Under the pieces are notes generated by a model, which was not told the DNA's origin, did not search any database, and saw nothing but the letters and a program-made list of their open reading frames with translations. Positions 11,410-23,843 of a stretch of DNA of 64,000 bases are shown one piece after another (positions within the stretch are counted from its first letter, which is position 1; every line of letters begins with the position of its first letter). Source of the DNA: Coriaria nepalensis (taxonomy: Eukaryota; Streptophyta; Magnoliopsida; Cucurbitales; Coriariaceae); NCBI GenBank assembly GCA_027186245.1, contig CP114484.1, positions 3,484,501 to 3,548,500 of the forward strand, given 5' to 3'. The position numbers and the translations under genes are program-made.

Positions 11410-13622
11410 ACGTTAATCTATTGGAAATGTTTTGGAAAATTCAAATCCTCGATCGCTTGTATAGGATAAATGGTTTCTGCATAAACTTGCCTCCAATTAG
11501 AAGTTTTGTAATAGTCTGCACATAATATATGCGGAGCAACATTTAGGGGGCATGAAACTGCTAAAGCATGGTTGCCCGACATCTTATCCAATTGGAATAC
11601 TTTACATATGCAACTCTTATCCTCTGAAATCATAAACATCCCATGTGAATTACCGATCATCTCAAATATATCTATGTTCACTCTATTAACCTTCATTGTA
11701 GCAAATCCATTATCTCTTTTCTCTAGCTCTTTCTTATCTCGGTGTCAATGGTGTGGTTGTCTCGTTTCTTGCACATTATCCTTTGTAAATTTAAGTTGTC
11801 ATGAGCTTTATAATAGTATAAAGCAACGATATTATTGGACAGTCACATGCATCCTTCAACAAAGAGTTTAGTGACTTCACAATATTATTAGTTATTATAT
11901 CGTAACGATCACCATTGAAATGAGATCTCGACCAAGTGTACTGCCACACTAGGTTATTGCAATATGACCTCGTCAAAATATGTATCAAATTCTCAAACCT
12001 TGTTTGCTTTCGTTGCCCTGTAGAATAGTTCAAGAATCCCACCACACTTAAATCTGGCCTTGAAGTTTTACCTGAGTACCATATGCATGTATCGTGTCTT
12101 ATGTTTGGGTAAATACTATATATAATATTATTCATACTCTTTACCTGATCCGATACGAAAACTAAATCGATGACATCAGGGATCAAACCCTTTAGCTTGC
12201 TCAAGAACCAATTCCATGACACATCACTCTTCGAATGAACAATATAGCGCATCTTACTGGATAGAGGTGGTTATTACCGTCCTAGGCCATTGCGGATAAA
12301 AGCGTGCCTTTATATTTGCAGCTAAAAAAGGTTCCATCAATAAAAATAATTTTTCACAGAAATTGAAATCCTTTGATGCTACTCCAAAAGCCAAGAAACA
12401 ATATATAAATTTATTATTGCAATTTTTCAAAAGTGCAGTTACAATCCTTGAATGTACCACTTTTACCATGCTTGCCTAAAATGTAAACTATTATAAGCAT
12501 CCTCAGCTGTATCTTGAGTAAAGTCATGTGCAATTGATCTTGATTTACATACCCTCAAATAACTAATTTCTATCTTGAGGTCGTTTAAGATATTTTAATG
12601 AAATTTGGTTCTTTAGGAGTCTTGTTACACCCTTTGAACTTGTTCCTCAGATGTAGCCTAATAATGTATGTTAATGCTTAACGATGTTTGCCTTGCCTGA
12701 ATAAACGTGAACATGTGTGCTGATCTTTAAAAGTTCGAAATTGAAAAAATAAAGAATTCTTCTTTTCTATGACACAAAGTCACTACTTGCAATTTAGATT
12801 CATGCTTACAACTAAAAATGTTGTCTTATTCGACTTCTTCACCTTCAACTCAAAATTCTATTGCATCGCAAGCATATGTAGGCTAGCTTTTAGTTCGCTC
12901 TTCGATGTAAAATATTGGTTAACATAAAACTCACTTCTACTTAGTTGGGATGAGACAATCGGGACTGAATTGCTTTTAAAATATGTGGAGTGCTGGGTAA
13001 AAATAGGGATAATACAATCATTTTAATGTTCATGTTGTGTATATAGTGACGATTCTGGTATATCATTAGGTGCATATGGTATAGCAGTGATGGTGGCATC
13101 ATCTCATCAGTTGGTATGTCATCCAATATATCTCTACCAGATAAAGTATCTAGTAAAGTCCTGGTGAGTATTACTCCCATGAGTCATCCTCGTACCGCTG
13201 ATTTGTAATATTTAACTCGGTGTCATGACTAGTACCATGTTCTTCTTCCATTCTCTCACCTTCATCATCATCACCCGCAATCTAAATCTATTCATCATTA
13301 TTACCTAGAATCTCAATCTCTTCATCATCATCATCAACCTCCTCATCGTCATCCTCATCTTTATCTCTATCCTCATCCTTACCCTCAGTGTGATGTCTGT
13401 CACTACCATGATCATACTTAAACAAATCATCATGATTATTAACAACCACCTCAGATATGTCACTCCTATAATTATCAGGAAAATTATCAAATTAGGTACG
13501 TCACTCTTGAAATATTTTGCGATTATTATCTACATGAGAAGATATGTCACTCCTAGAAAGACCGTGAACATTAGGAAAGTTAAGTAATTAACGACCATTT
13601 TCACCACATGATTCTCTTGCCA
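11410..13622 (-). pseudogene. MuDR-type MULE transposase, broken
   Basis: Read on the - strand from an ATG near 13622. An acidic Asp/Glu-rich N-terminal part (about 13500-13200) is followed near 12920-12600 by a MuDR-like DNA-binding region (FYVNQYFTSKSELKASLHM, NFELKVKKSNKTTFLVV). Near 12460-12290 comes LKNCNNKFIYCFLAFGVASK with a probable GTF-type core. The MULE catalytic domain follows (SWNWFLSKLKGLIPD, LVFVSDQVKSMNNII, RSHFNGDRYDIITNNI). The C-terminal SWIM zinc finger is CICKVFQLDKMSGNHALAV followed by CADYYKTSNWRQVYAETIYP near 11500-11600. Order and spacing fit mudrA-like transposases. Multiple frameshifts and stops make it inactive. The three open pieces are 12469-12254, 12252-11791 and 11696-11418. 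Confidence 0.85.
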
Positions 13623-15329
13623 TCTTCAAAATCAACTTAACGTATAATGAAGATTTTTCTTCTCTAGATAGCAATTGCCAGAAAAATTTCTTCACAGTTT
13701 GATTTTGTTTTATATATACATAGAAGTCAACAATTTACTCTTCGACTTGTATGATAGTTACAAACCAAAATGATTACTATTAACGTCGAAAGAATCATAT
13801 ACGAATGCCAATTATAGGTGACATTAGATTCCACCCAGGCTTTAGTAAATCTATCCCTTGTATTCGAATGCCAAATCGATGACTTCCTTTCTCATTTGGA
13901 TTCATATTTTCTTTCAATTCACCATCAAAGCATATCATTACGAATAAAGATTCTATTTATGTATAATAAAAATAAATAGGAATCAATACTCTTGATTAAA
14001 AAGAAGACAAAAGTGAAAGCCTTAAAAATATGGGTTTGGAATGATCTATCCAAAAAACGCTAGCTGGTTAGGTTTTATTTATTTATTTACCATTAGAATA
14101 GAGCAGGTGGTTGAAGATGAGGGTATTTTTATAATTTCTATTTTTTAAATTAATTTTCAAAGAAAAATAAAAAATATAGACTAATTTATGTAGAAAAAAT
14201 TATTGTGGACTTACTATTAAAGAACTTTTTTTTAATAAGACCCCTTAACTAACATACCTTCTTTGTTTCAAACGAATGAATATTAATTACATACTTTATC
14301 AATTCAATATGGATGATGTATGCAAGATGTTAGGTAAAAAAAATATAAATATAAATATAAAGCAACGACTTTATTTTAAAATTAAGATCCATCAATAATT
14401 CTTCTTACTATGTCAATCTTTAATGACTAATATTGACATATAAAAAGAATGTATCAGTAATTGGAATGGATCAAATTATGAAGCATGATTGATTCGATTT
14501 TTTTCGTGATAATGAAATAAAAATTCATTTTATTTTATTATTTGATTTGTAATAATAATAGTATGAAAATTATTTTATATTTCAACTTAAATAAAAATAT
14601 TATTATTTTATTTTTATTTAAAATATTTAAGTGATTTTTGGAATTTTTTTTAAAAATCAAATGCAAATAAAAAAACCACAATTTTCATTTTTTTATTCAC
14701 TATAACATTTTTAATAATTTTAATATATGTGTAAATCTTTTTAACTATTATAACTCGTTGTTTAATTGTTAAGTAATGGGAAGTGGGAAGTGGGAAGTGG
14801 GAAAGACGATCTTAAGTCGTGTCAGTTGTTTCTCTAAATTAAGGAACTCTTGAAAGGGCAACATGCGAGGATCACGAGTGTATTGACTAAAATCACTTCA
14901 AACTCGAATCTTCACAAAACTAATGATTAAGGAATTATCAGCAAAGCTGATGCATTTTTCCACTTTCCACATTTTAATATGTAAAAGTGAATCATTGAAA
15001 ACTGTTGAGCACCGTGATAAGTCACATCCGGGATAATTGGTCCGCTCCTCCACTTAAGTTTGATAATTTGAGAGCATGAAATCTCGCTAATTAAATTCAT
15101 TAATCTAAATTTAAATAATTTTATATGACAATCGTTATTATTAAAAATATTATCTCATAAAAGTAAGAAATGAAAATATGGATAATATGAGAATTGAGTG
15201 AGACCCTTCCACTTTACATAACTTATTTATGTATTGAATTTCAAATATTTAGATATGGACAAACGGATTTGGATCCAAAATATCCAATAAATCTAATTGG
15301 ATTCGGATATTTCGATCAAATCTGAGAGT
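13623..15329. other. AT-rich intergenic sequence
   Basis: No gene seen on either strand. The stretch to about 14100 may include the outer end of the MULE. At 14776-14803 the heptamer GGGAAGT is repeated about four times. The rest is AT-rich with short runs. Confidence 0.4.
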
Positions 15330-15856
15330 TTTAATAGGACATCTAAATACCAAATTTGTAAGAAGATAGGCCATCTTGATGACCGTTGCTTCTTTCTAGC
15401 ATAGCCCAAACCCCGAATTATAAATCTTACACTGCCTTTTTGGATTCTGCTTGGTACCCCGATATTGGAAGTACCAACTGCCTCACTTCCGATTTCAATA
15501 ATCTTAATTTACATGCCGAAGAGTATATCGACCATGATGTAATCAAAGTTGGTAGTAACACAAGTTTGCGTATTCATAATATTGAATCTTCTATTTTACA
15601 TACCAAATTCAACTCTTTCCAATTAAATAATTTACTTCATATTCAGCATATTAAGAAACATCTATTTTCTGTGTCTAAATTTTGCAAAAATAATAATACT
15701 TATTTTGAGTTTCTCCCCTCCTATTTTGGTATAAAGGATCACAACACGGGACCATTTTACACCACAGACCGAGTAAAGATGGTCTTTATCTGTGCTTCCA
15801 CAACTCTTGTTCACCTAAGCTTGCTATCATTGGAGAACGTGCCACTTGTGGAGTAG
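15330..15856 (+). pseudogene. Copia fragment: zinc knuckle, protease, GAG-pre-integrase
   Basis: A gag zinc knuckle (CKKIGHLDDRC, about 15356-15395) is followed by an open stretch 15386-15856. That stretch includes YPDIGSTNCLTSDFNNLNLH, a copia protease region in which the usual D-S/T-G catalytic motif reads D-I-G. It continues into the GAG-pre-integrase segment FQLNNLLHIQHIKKHLFSVS and YFEFLPSYFGIKD. Similarity stops near 15850, where another fragment begins on the opposite strand. The changed active site and missing remainder make it inactive. Confidence 0.82.
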
Positions 15857-16700
15857 AAGATGCATGTTTATAGAACTTCTTGACAGTATGACCCCAAGCA
15901 TCACAATAGTGACATTTGGGCCGAGTATAGACTTCTTATTATTACCATAGCCAATTTGACTATTTCTTTTATGAGGAGTAGAACCATTAGATTGAATAGG
16001 TCCATTTTGTGCCAAGACCCTGCCTGCATTAGTGGACGAACACATGCATATTTTAAGAACCGAAACTTGGAGATGACTTCTTCTTTGTTGACTAATTAGC
16101 AGTGGAGATCATGGCATGAGAAGCGTGATCTAGATGCCAAAGGTAACTTTCATGGCCCACCTATAAGTCATGAAGCTCCTTAAAAGTTAGTGAATTCTTA
16201 TGTGCATGGATCGGCACAACAATTTCCCTATATTATGGACCAAGACCCTAAAGAGCATAGAGAATTAAATCATCATTGGTCAGAGGCCTTTCAATTAAGG
16301 CAAGCTCATCAACGACTGTCAAGGTGACCACTGTCGGAGAATATCAAGAGCATACTTTCGTTGGGTGAGAAAGATGATGGAGGGAGAAACAGCATACGGT
16401 GACCATTTTAGAAACCATAGCAAATGTTTCTTGATAATCGAGGCCTTCAGCTTAGTTGTACTTTTTAGCAATGAGGCGGACTTTGTAGGGTTCAATAGAG
16501 CCATAAGCATGGAGTTTGGTCTAAAACACCCATTTGCAACTAATGGGTTTCTTACCGATGGGGAGAGGTTCTAGGATCCAGGTCGCATTGTCTTCCAATG
16601 TAGTGAGCTCAACTTATATGGCATCACGCTAATGAGGGTGATGAATGGCTTTGATATAAAAGGAGGGTTCAATAGTAGAATTTAAGACACACAAATACGG
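15840..16700 (-). pseudogene. Scrambled copia fragments (RT piece then gag piece)
   Basis: On the - strand the region runs, against normal element order, from a reverse transcriptase N-terminal piece (about 16560-16380: EPYKVRLIAKKYN, AEGLDYQETFAMVSKM) to a short RT C-terminal piece in another frame (IFLTQRKYALDIL). The YVDD core is missing between them. Then comes a gag UBN2-like piece (VVDELALIERPLTNDDLIL, about 16320-16250) and a gag zinc knuckle (CHYCDAWGHTVKKFYKH, about 15910-15855). A normal copia has gag before RT, so at least two breaks or nested insertions occurred. No intact ORF. Confidence 0.72.
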
Positions 16701-18744
16701 AATTGTGAGGGTTAGAAAAGCAAGAATACGAAAGAAAAGAGGATAACAGACCACCGCTATATGTGAGGTTATTTTCTTCCTACTCACCACATAAGAAAAT
16801 ATGCACCTTTGTTATTATGGATCCGTATGTTCTTAATTCAGAAATAATATCGGGCACGTGCATATATTAATTATTACTTTTATTTATTGAGGAGTGAGAT
16901 TTTTTTTTTAGATTACTAACCGTAATGAATTGGGAATTAATGTTAAGTGCATAATGGTAAGTTAACTATCGAAGGAATCCATGTTCCAATAAATCTCGAG
17001 TTTATAGTGTCCTCTATGTCAAATTCTACAAGTATATTTAATTATCTGACATTATAAATAAGTTGAATGGTTTGGAATAAAAAATATAGATATCAATTAA
17101 TATAATTGTTAGGAGTTTATTTTAATTGATAGATATTGGATATCTTAACATGGGGAGATAATAAGCACATAATAAGAAGGTGCTCGAAATATTATTTTGA
17201 AATTAGGAAGGTAGTGCAATAATAACTTCTCAATAAGCCGAGTTATTATTGGTATGTCTTGGATGTTTGTTAAGGCCCGAACATATATAGGATTTCTAGT
17301 TACACTAGGAAACCAAACCTAATTTCTTCTCTAGGTCTCTACCGTATTCTATACATAATTGGTCGAAGATATAACTACATGAAACCCTAGAAATCATTTT
17401 TTAGCGAAAGGGAGATTGAGATAGAGAAAGATTGGCATATCACGTCCCACATTGCAGCAAATTAGAGGAGGCTATGATATACGATACAAGGTCTTAGGAT
17501 TTATCAGAAGTTCTATATCGCATTTCTCTTCTGTGTCAAGTATATATCAAAACCCTAAATATTTTGCACATAAGGTAGATCCTAAATTAAGCAATCAATC
17601 AATACATACTTTTCAATGATTCAAGATATACTTTTCAATGATTCAAGATATTTAAAGTTCCTTCACTTATAGGTTAATAAACAAATATTGAAAGTCGAGT
17701 TATTAAAATTGATATCATAAGAAAATATTGAAAATAAGATATAAAAAACTTTATGGACCAATTCCAGATTACAATAATTAGATTACTTAGGTAAAATGCA
17801 CCCACTTAGAATAATAATCAAATAAAGAAATGTTTCTTTTTAATAATGTAAGAAATGAATCGACTTTCAATTCAATCATACATCTATGGAGTGAAGCAAT
17901 TCAAGGAACTATAGCTACTCAATGAAAACGCCATTTTGAATGAGATGTGGTCATGAGTTTTCATCGAAATAATGATGTCCATAATTATAATCACCTTAAT
18001 TGGGTCGTTAGTATAGTTGATGCTCATGTATTGCACTAATACAATGCGCACTTAGAGAAGGTCGTCAATGAATCGACCGTAAAGAAGATTGCTTTTGAAT
18101 AACGCAAGAGCATGCGCATTACTTGGTCAAAACTGAAAGTTGAGATAATGAATTTAAGATATATGTTAGAAGGACATGAATCTGCCTTATCAATAACTTA
18201 TTATATGAAATCTCATCATATATATACTTCTTATATTTGTCAACGAGCGCATATAGCCAAAAGTCAATGACAAAGGAAATGAAAGTATACGTTTCGTAAT
18301 TAATTATATGCTCCCTATATTTAGGTAACAGTAAGTTAATGTAACTAGCCCAAGGAGTAGCTCAAGTGGTGGGTGACTCAGTTGAATTAGGGTTTAAGAC
18401 TCCGAATATTTCATTTTTAAGATAATTATACTTTCAACTTATCTAATAACATAGTCATTTTTATCCCTCTCGGTTTTGAATCTCAGAATGAAATATTTCA
18501 AAAGAATATATATATATATACTCTAGATTTGTACTTTTTCTTGGCCATTTGGCCCATTTCATCAATTAATTCCTTCGTGAATCGAAAGTAGTGATATATC
18601 ACTTATTCAGTTAAAAACCAAACATGTTTTAATATGGCGTTCGCTCTGCAATCGATGGTCGCGCATGTATAATCTAACATTTTTCTATCTTCCCTTGACA
18701 ATTTTTGTATTTATGCGACAGTTCCCCGAATATAGTATTAGTGC
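16701..18744. other. Intergenic sequence, no gene seen
   Basis: About 2 kb of AT-rich DNA with no open frame above 60 codons on either strand. Flanking LTR material for the copia pieces may be present, but I found no pair. A TA microsatellite is at about 18509-18520. Confidence 0.4.
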
Positions 18745-19266
18745 AAATTAGATGAACTTCCCTTAAAATATAGTGATATAATAAGTGAATTTATTATAGT
18801 TTATAAATTATAAGTTGATATTCTTAAATTTACCTTAGATTACAAATAATCATTTAAATTAATTTTTCAACATAGTCAATCAATTTTTAATTACTATTTT
18901 ACCCAAATTTCTCTATTTATTATTTAATCTCCTAACTAATTTTTTTTTTCCTTTTCACCCAAACCTCTATTGATGCAAGTCAAGCTCTAGCTCGACCTCC
19001 ACCAATGAAGGTCTCGAGCTTCGAGCCCGACCTCCATCAACGGAGGTTTGGGTGAAAATGAAATAAAAATTGGTTAGGGGATGAAATAATAAATAGATAA
19101 ATTTCTAAGTAAGAATAGTAATTAAAAATCGGTTAACTACATTGAAAATTTGACTTCGAGAGTTATTCGTAATCTAGATAAATTTTAGGTGATTTACTTA
19201 TAATTCATAAGACTATAAAGATCCACCTGTAATATTACTATAGCTTAGGGGAGTTACATGTAATTT
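18745..19266. mobile_element. Fold-back MITE with terminal arms of about 230 bp
   Basis: The left arm (about 18745-18976) and the right arm (about 19037-19266) are imperfect reverse complements almost end to end. For example TTTTAATTACTATTTTACCC on the left pairs with the complement of AGTAAGAATAGTAATTAAAA on the right, and CACCCAAACCTC pairs with GAGGTTTGGGTG. The spacer of about 60 bases contains the short direct repeat CCGACCTCC / TCGACCTCC. There is no coding capacity. Long terminal inverted repeats without an ORF fit a Mutator-type or fold-back MITE. I could not define a target-site duplication. Confidence 0.8.
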
Positions 19267-19462
19267 TCCCTGCGTATCATGATCTCGGGGCTTATTTGGC
19301 TCAAATTTCTAGCACATGTTTCATACGATAAAAGTGGAAACTAACTCAACACAAGATATACTAGATGACACTTTAATGCGTCTTTCCATTACAAGTTTTG
19401 TCCCATCGAAACCAAACTCTGTCCCTTCTTTATGTCTCTTACTTTCCAGTGACATTAGATAT

Positions 19463-19584
19463 TAAAGAGAAAATATGCTTGAACAGATTTTATTGTATTG
19501 GTTGTTAAGTATATATAGATAACAAAGAGTATAGTAATATCAAATCATATTACGAGTAGTTTTCTTGATTCTAGGAATGTATCA
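19463..19584 (-). repeat. 3' LTR of the 19.5-24.0 kb copia element
   Basis: 122 bp, aligned without gaps to 23844-23965. On the element strand it starts TGATACATTCC and ends TTTTCTCTTTA, so the canonical CA end has been lost. It differs from the other LTR at about 21 positions. Confidence 0.88.
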
Positions 19585-19599
19585 AGAGAGAGAGAATCA

Positions 19600-20870
19600 T
19601 GATGATTGTGATTCTGTTATATGCCTTTGCGAAATTAGTGACCCATCAGCTACGGCGAGTTTGTTTCGGAGAAGTTAAAAGCGGGAGCGGTGAAGTGGTT
19701 TTCTAACCAGGTCCGCTAATTGATCTATGGTGCTGATATGGGACACGAGACGACTTTTAGCGACAAGATCTCGAACAAAGTGGAGATAAATGACGATGTG
19801 TTTCATGCGGAATGTAAAGTTTAAAGAGGTTGTGAATCTATTCTAGTTCGGCTGCTGCACATGCAAGGGCACAATATTCAGCTTCAGTAGAAGAGCGAGT
19901 GACAACTCGTTATTTTCTCGTGCTTTAAGCAATAGGATTAGGGCCCATAAAGACAATAAAAGCGAAGGTGGATAGAGATGGCAATTGGAAAATGAGCATA
20001 CCATGAGAGACAGTTCCTTTAAGATATCGAAGGACTCTTTTGGCTGCGACCTAGTGGCCAGTGACAGGTCTTTGCATGAATTGAGCTAAGCGATTAACCA
20101 GAAAGGCAATGTTTGGCCGAGTTAGCATGAGATATTGAAGGGCTCCGATAAGTTGCCAGTAAGGTGTGACATTAGGTAAAGGGGTACCGAATGATAGAGA
20201 TAGAGACTGCTTAGATGACATCGGGGACTTAACGTGTGATATTAGGCCTGTGGCGCCTATTTAAAGCCATATAATGAACTGCGGCGATGACATACATGTT
20301 TAGGTTTAGAAGGATCGATGAACCAAGGAGGTTAATCCATAAATGCATCCTCAGTCAAGTCACTATGTAAAAATTCATTATTAACATCCAATTGACATAA
20401 GGACCAACCTTTCATGACGACAAGAGAGAGAATAGTCTGAATGGTGACAAGTTTCACGACATGGCTGAATGTCTCAGTGTAATAGAGATTGGATCATTGG
20501 TGGAATTCTTTAGCCACACGCTTGGCTTTATATCGGTTGATCCAGAAAACCTATTTGCACCCTATAATATTTCGGGCCTTGTGAACGGGACCAATAGTCT
20601 AAGTCTTGTAGTGGGGTAAAGCTTTGAATTCGTTGGCCATGGCATGATGCTATTGAGGATCCTTTAAGGCATGAGAGGCACACGTAAGCTCGGTAGGAAT
20701 GATCAAAAGGATGTTTGGAGACGACATTAATCTGCTTTGGGAGAAAAATCTCACGAATGGAGCGGATTATCATAGAGTGCGGACATGCATGGGAGAGAGG
20801 ACTAGTGGGTGCCGTAGGAGATGATGATAACATTGTTGGGGAAGAAGATGTATCAGGAGCATGTAGCACT
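19600..20870 (-). pseudogene. Copia reverse transcriptase / RNase H, core deleted
   Basis: On the - strand: HPFDHSYRAYVCLSCLKGSS and HAMANEFKALPHYKTW (20760-20620), GCKWVFWINRYKAKRVAKEF (about 20570-20510), LCQLDVNNEFLHSDLTEDAF (about 20415-20350), then HSLYGFK near 20270. The segment that should hold YVDD is absent. The sequence resumes at PNVTPYWQLIGALQYLMLTR (about 20175-20115), then GHWVAAKRVLRYLKGTVSHG (about 20060-20005) and the RNase H motif RSSTEAEYCALACAAAEL (about 19905-19850). Frames shift several times. Without the YVDD region it cannot encode an active polymerase. Confidence 0.85.
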
Positions 20871-21299
20871 ACTACTGTATTTAATGAAGTAGAAGGTGAT
20901 ACATCTATAGATTGTAAGCCTGATGAGGAGAGAGAAGCCCGAAGGGGACATGCCTGATGAGACGATGATGATATGCCACAAGAGATAGCCCATTGATTCT
21001 GTGGAATAACTTATGGTGGAGAAGAACCCATGGAATTAATTGGATTACAAAATGGAAGAGGTTGAGATATACTGATGGATGGATCACAATAGTGTGGGAG
21101 GCAAGTGGCCACAACTGAAGGATGGACCATATGTGTTGGGCTGTTAAATGGAAAAGTGGTTTCCATACATTTAACGTGCTGAGAGAGAAATAGCAGAGAT
21201 GATGCAAGATTTAAACACATGTAGGCATTTTACGAAGTGGAATAACCATGAAAAAGGCAAGGACGGGATGACGGTATTAACTTATAATGATTGTAAGGC

Positions 21300-21950
21300 T
21301 TCAAGCATAGGAAACAAAGACAACTAATAGTTTGTAATGGTAAATAATTGGGGCGCCTACCAAAAAGAGCCTCAAATGAGCTTCACAAACAAAGTAGAGG
21401 TGTTGGTAAGCTATTAATGTAGATAAGAGATGGGCCTGATGAAAGAGTGTGAGGCCCAATTGGATGATATGCCAATGAAGCCGCTCGGGCATCCCATTTT
21501 GATGTGGTGTGTGAGGAGCAGTAGTATACCAACTAATAACATTAGAGAGAAGATACAACTTTAGTTTTTTAAACTCCCACCCCCCCCCCCTCCCAATTAT
21601 CACTATACAAATTTTTTATCCTACAATCAAATTGATTTTCCACTACCGACTTGAATTTCTTAAATATGTCGAGAACCTCATATTTAACACGTAATGGGAA
21701 AAGCCAAATGTTCTTCGTATAATGATCAATAAATATAACATAAAAATGATATCCATCAAGAGAGATGATGCGAGTAGGCCCCCAAACATCTGAATGAATA
21801 TAATGAAGATGATGCAAGCTACAAAGTGACGAATAACAAAGAGGCAGTTGCATGCTTTTATTAGAGTTGCAAGAAACATAATTATTATGGGACAATAAAT
21901 TTCCTCATTCAAATGGTAAAGAAAAATTCTTAAACACATGAGAAACAATC
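21300..21950 (-). pseudogene. Copia integrase fragment
   Basis: The integrase core shows as HYIHSDVWGPTRIISLDGYH, YVIFIDHYTKNIWLFPLR and KKFKSVVENQFDCRIKNLYS. A C-run (about 21580-21590) interrupts the frame, and the core resumes as TPHQNGMPERLHWHIIQLGL. These correspond to the D, D and E blocks of the rve domain. At least two frame breaks, so inactive. Confidence 0.85.
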
Positions 21951-22079
21951 TTAGAAGGCAGATGACCCAAAGTGCGATGTCATCCGGTAAAACTCATCCG
22001 TTCACAAAAACAAGCTTGTGGTGCGGTGGTGGAACACCCAAATGATAGATGCCATGATCACGTGGTCCGCAAGGTAGAA

Positions 22080-23447
22080 TATCCCCCGTGGCTATATCCT
22101 TCATAACAAAGTAAAATGGAAAAAATTTGACCGAAACATTGTTAGCCTTCGTAAAATGATGAACCGATAAGAGACTCTTATGAATACGAGGGACATATAA
22201 GACATTTGATAATTGAAAATGTTTCGTAGGAAGAGCAAGTGTAGAAGAACCAGTGCGTTATTTTCAAACTTGAGCCATTCCCGATTAGTATTTCATATGT
22301 TCCATCATATTCGAAATGAATAGAGAGATTGGAGAAGTCGAAAGTTATATGATGCGAAGCACCACTATCAAGGAGCCAATTGGAATCAAAATGAGGGGAA
22401 GTAGATGAACAAGTGGCTCAGTTAGCAATGGCGTTGAGCTTTTGGCAAGTGGTGGTGGCGTGACCCTTAAACCCACACCATTGACAAATAATAAGTTGTG
22501 AGGCAAATCTGTGGCTATGGGCCTATTGGGCAACATCACAAGAGGGACAATGAAATGATTGAGGCTATTAAGGTAAGGAAGCCCAGTTGGAGGCAGTCCA
22601 ATTACGAGAAGGTCCATTTCGTGAACATGCACGGGGACCTTTGAATTTAGGCAAATTTCCTATCCAATGAGAATAGTGATGGTGTGAGTTAAATGAGCGA
22701 GGCTGATTACGGGTGGCTACGTTGGCAGTGGCGACTAAAGAGCCAACAGCATTGTCTAGACGACGAAGATAAGCCTCGTGGGAGACAAGAAGATCGTGAA
22801 TTTCCTCAAAAGCCATGGGCATTTCATAAACTCTAATCGAACCAGCAATGTCACGATACTCGAGACCCAAACCATTGAGGATAAAAAGAGTTAGGTCGTC
22901 CAGTGAAACAAGTTTTTCAATGACAACAACTTCGTCAACTTTAGACTTAATGCCATGGAGATACTCGGAGATCGGTTGATTGTCGCGACTTGCAAGAGAC
23001 AAGTCATCCTTAATATGCATAACACGAGTGCAAGATCAGTTTGCATAGAGACGGAGGACATAGGTCCAAGCCTCATGACTGGTGGTAATGGAGGCCACCA
23101 TGGGCATGACAGTAGCAGAAACGGATCGAAATAATGCTAATAGAAGGAGTTTATCCTGACGAATCCAGTGGGTACAGACACTAAGTTCGATGCTGATCGG
23201 AGGGCACGGGTAGGTGTCGTCAAGATATCCCAGAAGATCATATCCAATGAGAAGTTCCTCAACCTTTGCGCGCCAAAAGGGATAGTTTTATGAGGTAAGT
23301 TGTAGCGGTAGTTAGTGACATGCATTGACGACTATAAGGGGTATTCCGGTAGGACCAACAAGCGGTTAGAACCTTTGAAGCAAGAGCGGCAGTAGGGGTG
23401 ACAATAAGCTCGGTAGCAGAAGGCTCGGATCCTTTGTTAGAGGCCAT
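22080..23447 (-). pseudogene. Copia gag (UBN2), zinc knuckle and protease start
   Basis: Gag starts at the ATG at 23447 (MASNKGSEPSATELIV) and runs through several frames. The largest open part is 23020-22568, a UBN2-type gag with LVSLDDLTLFILNGLGLEYR and EEIHDLLVSHEAYLRRLDNA. A zinc knuckle follows (CQWCGFKGHATTTC, about 22480-22440), then the protease motif WLLDSGASHH (about 22385-22355). The protease catalytic D-S-G is retained. Stops and frameshifts in between show it is dead. Confidence 0.85.
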
Positions 23448-23830
23448 GGTAAGATCTGAAACAAAATTGAACTCGTTAGAGTATCATAGCTCTCAGAGCC
23501 GGTTCTACTTTATTGTAGACAAGGCAGTGGTTTAGGACTTTATATATTGTGAGGTTCTAAATAATAATTATTATTATTATATATATATATATAATTGTTG
23601 AAATTTGATAATATACTAAAATTATATTTTACAATTTTCATGGAAAATATGAAAAGAAAATTTAAAAGTGAAATAGTTAATAAAATCTTTTTCACACATT
23701 TTATTAGAGTAATTTATTTACTAAAAGAAATAATATGATTTATATAAATAATTTTTTTAAAATATATATTTTATAAGTCTCAAATTTTAATTTGGTTTAG
23801 TGCCGCGATTGATCACGAGCCGTCTCTAAT

Positions 23831-23843
23831 AACTCTGATACCA
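23831..23843 (-). other. Primer-binding site of the copia element
   Basis: Reverse complement reads TGGTATCAGAGTT, complementary to the initiator tRNA-Met 3' end as in most plant copia elements. It abuts the inner edge of the 5' LTR. Confidence 0.85.

Larger units (their letters stand above)
8260..13622. mobile_element. Decayed Mutator-like element with ULP1 protease gene (KI-MULE-like)
   Basis: Two decayed genes point at each other: a DUF1985 plus ULP1 (C48) protease gene on the + strand (8260-10440) and a MuDR-type transposase on the - strand (13622-11410). Plant MULEs that carry ULP1-like peptidase genes are known (Kaonashi/KI-MULEs), so a single element is the simplest reading. The ends given are the outer limits of recognised coding sequence. 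I did not find terminal inverted repeats or a 9-bp target duplication, so the true element is probably larger. Two independent insertions lying side by side cannot be excluded. Confidence 0.65.
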
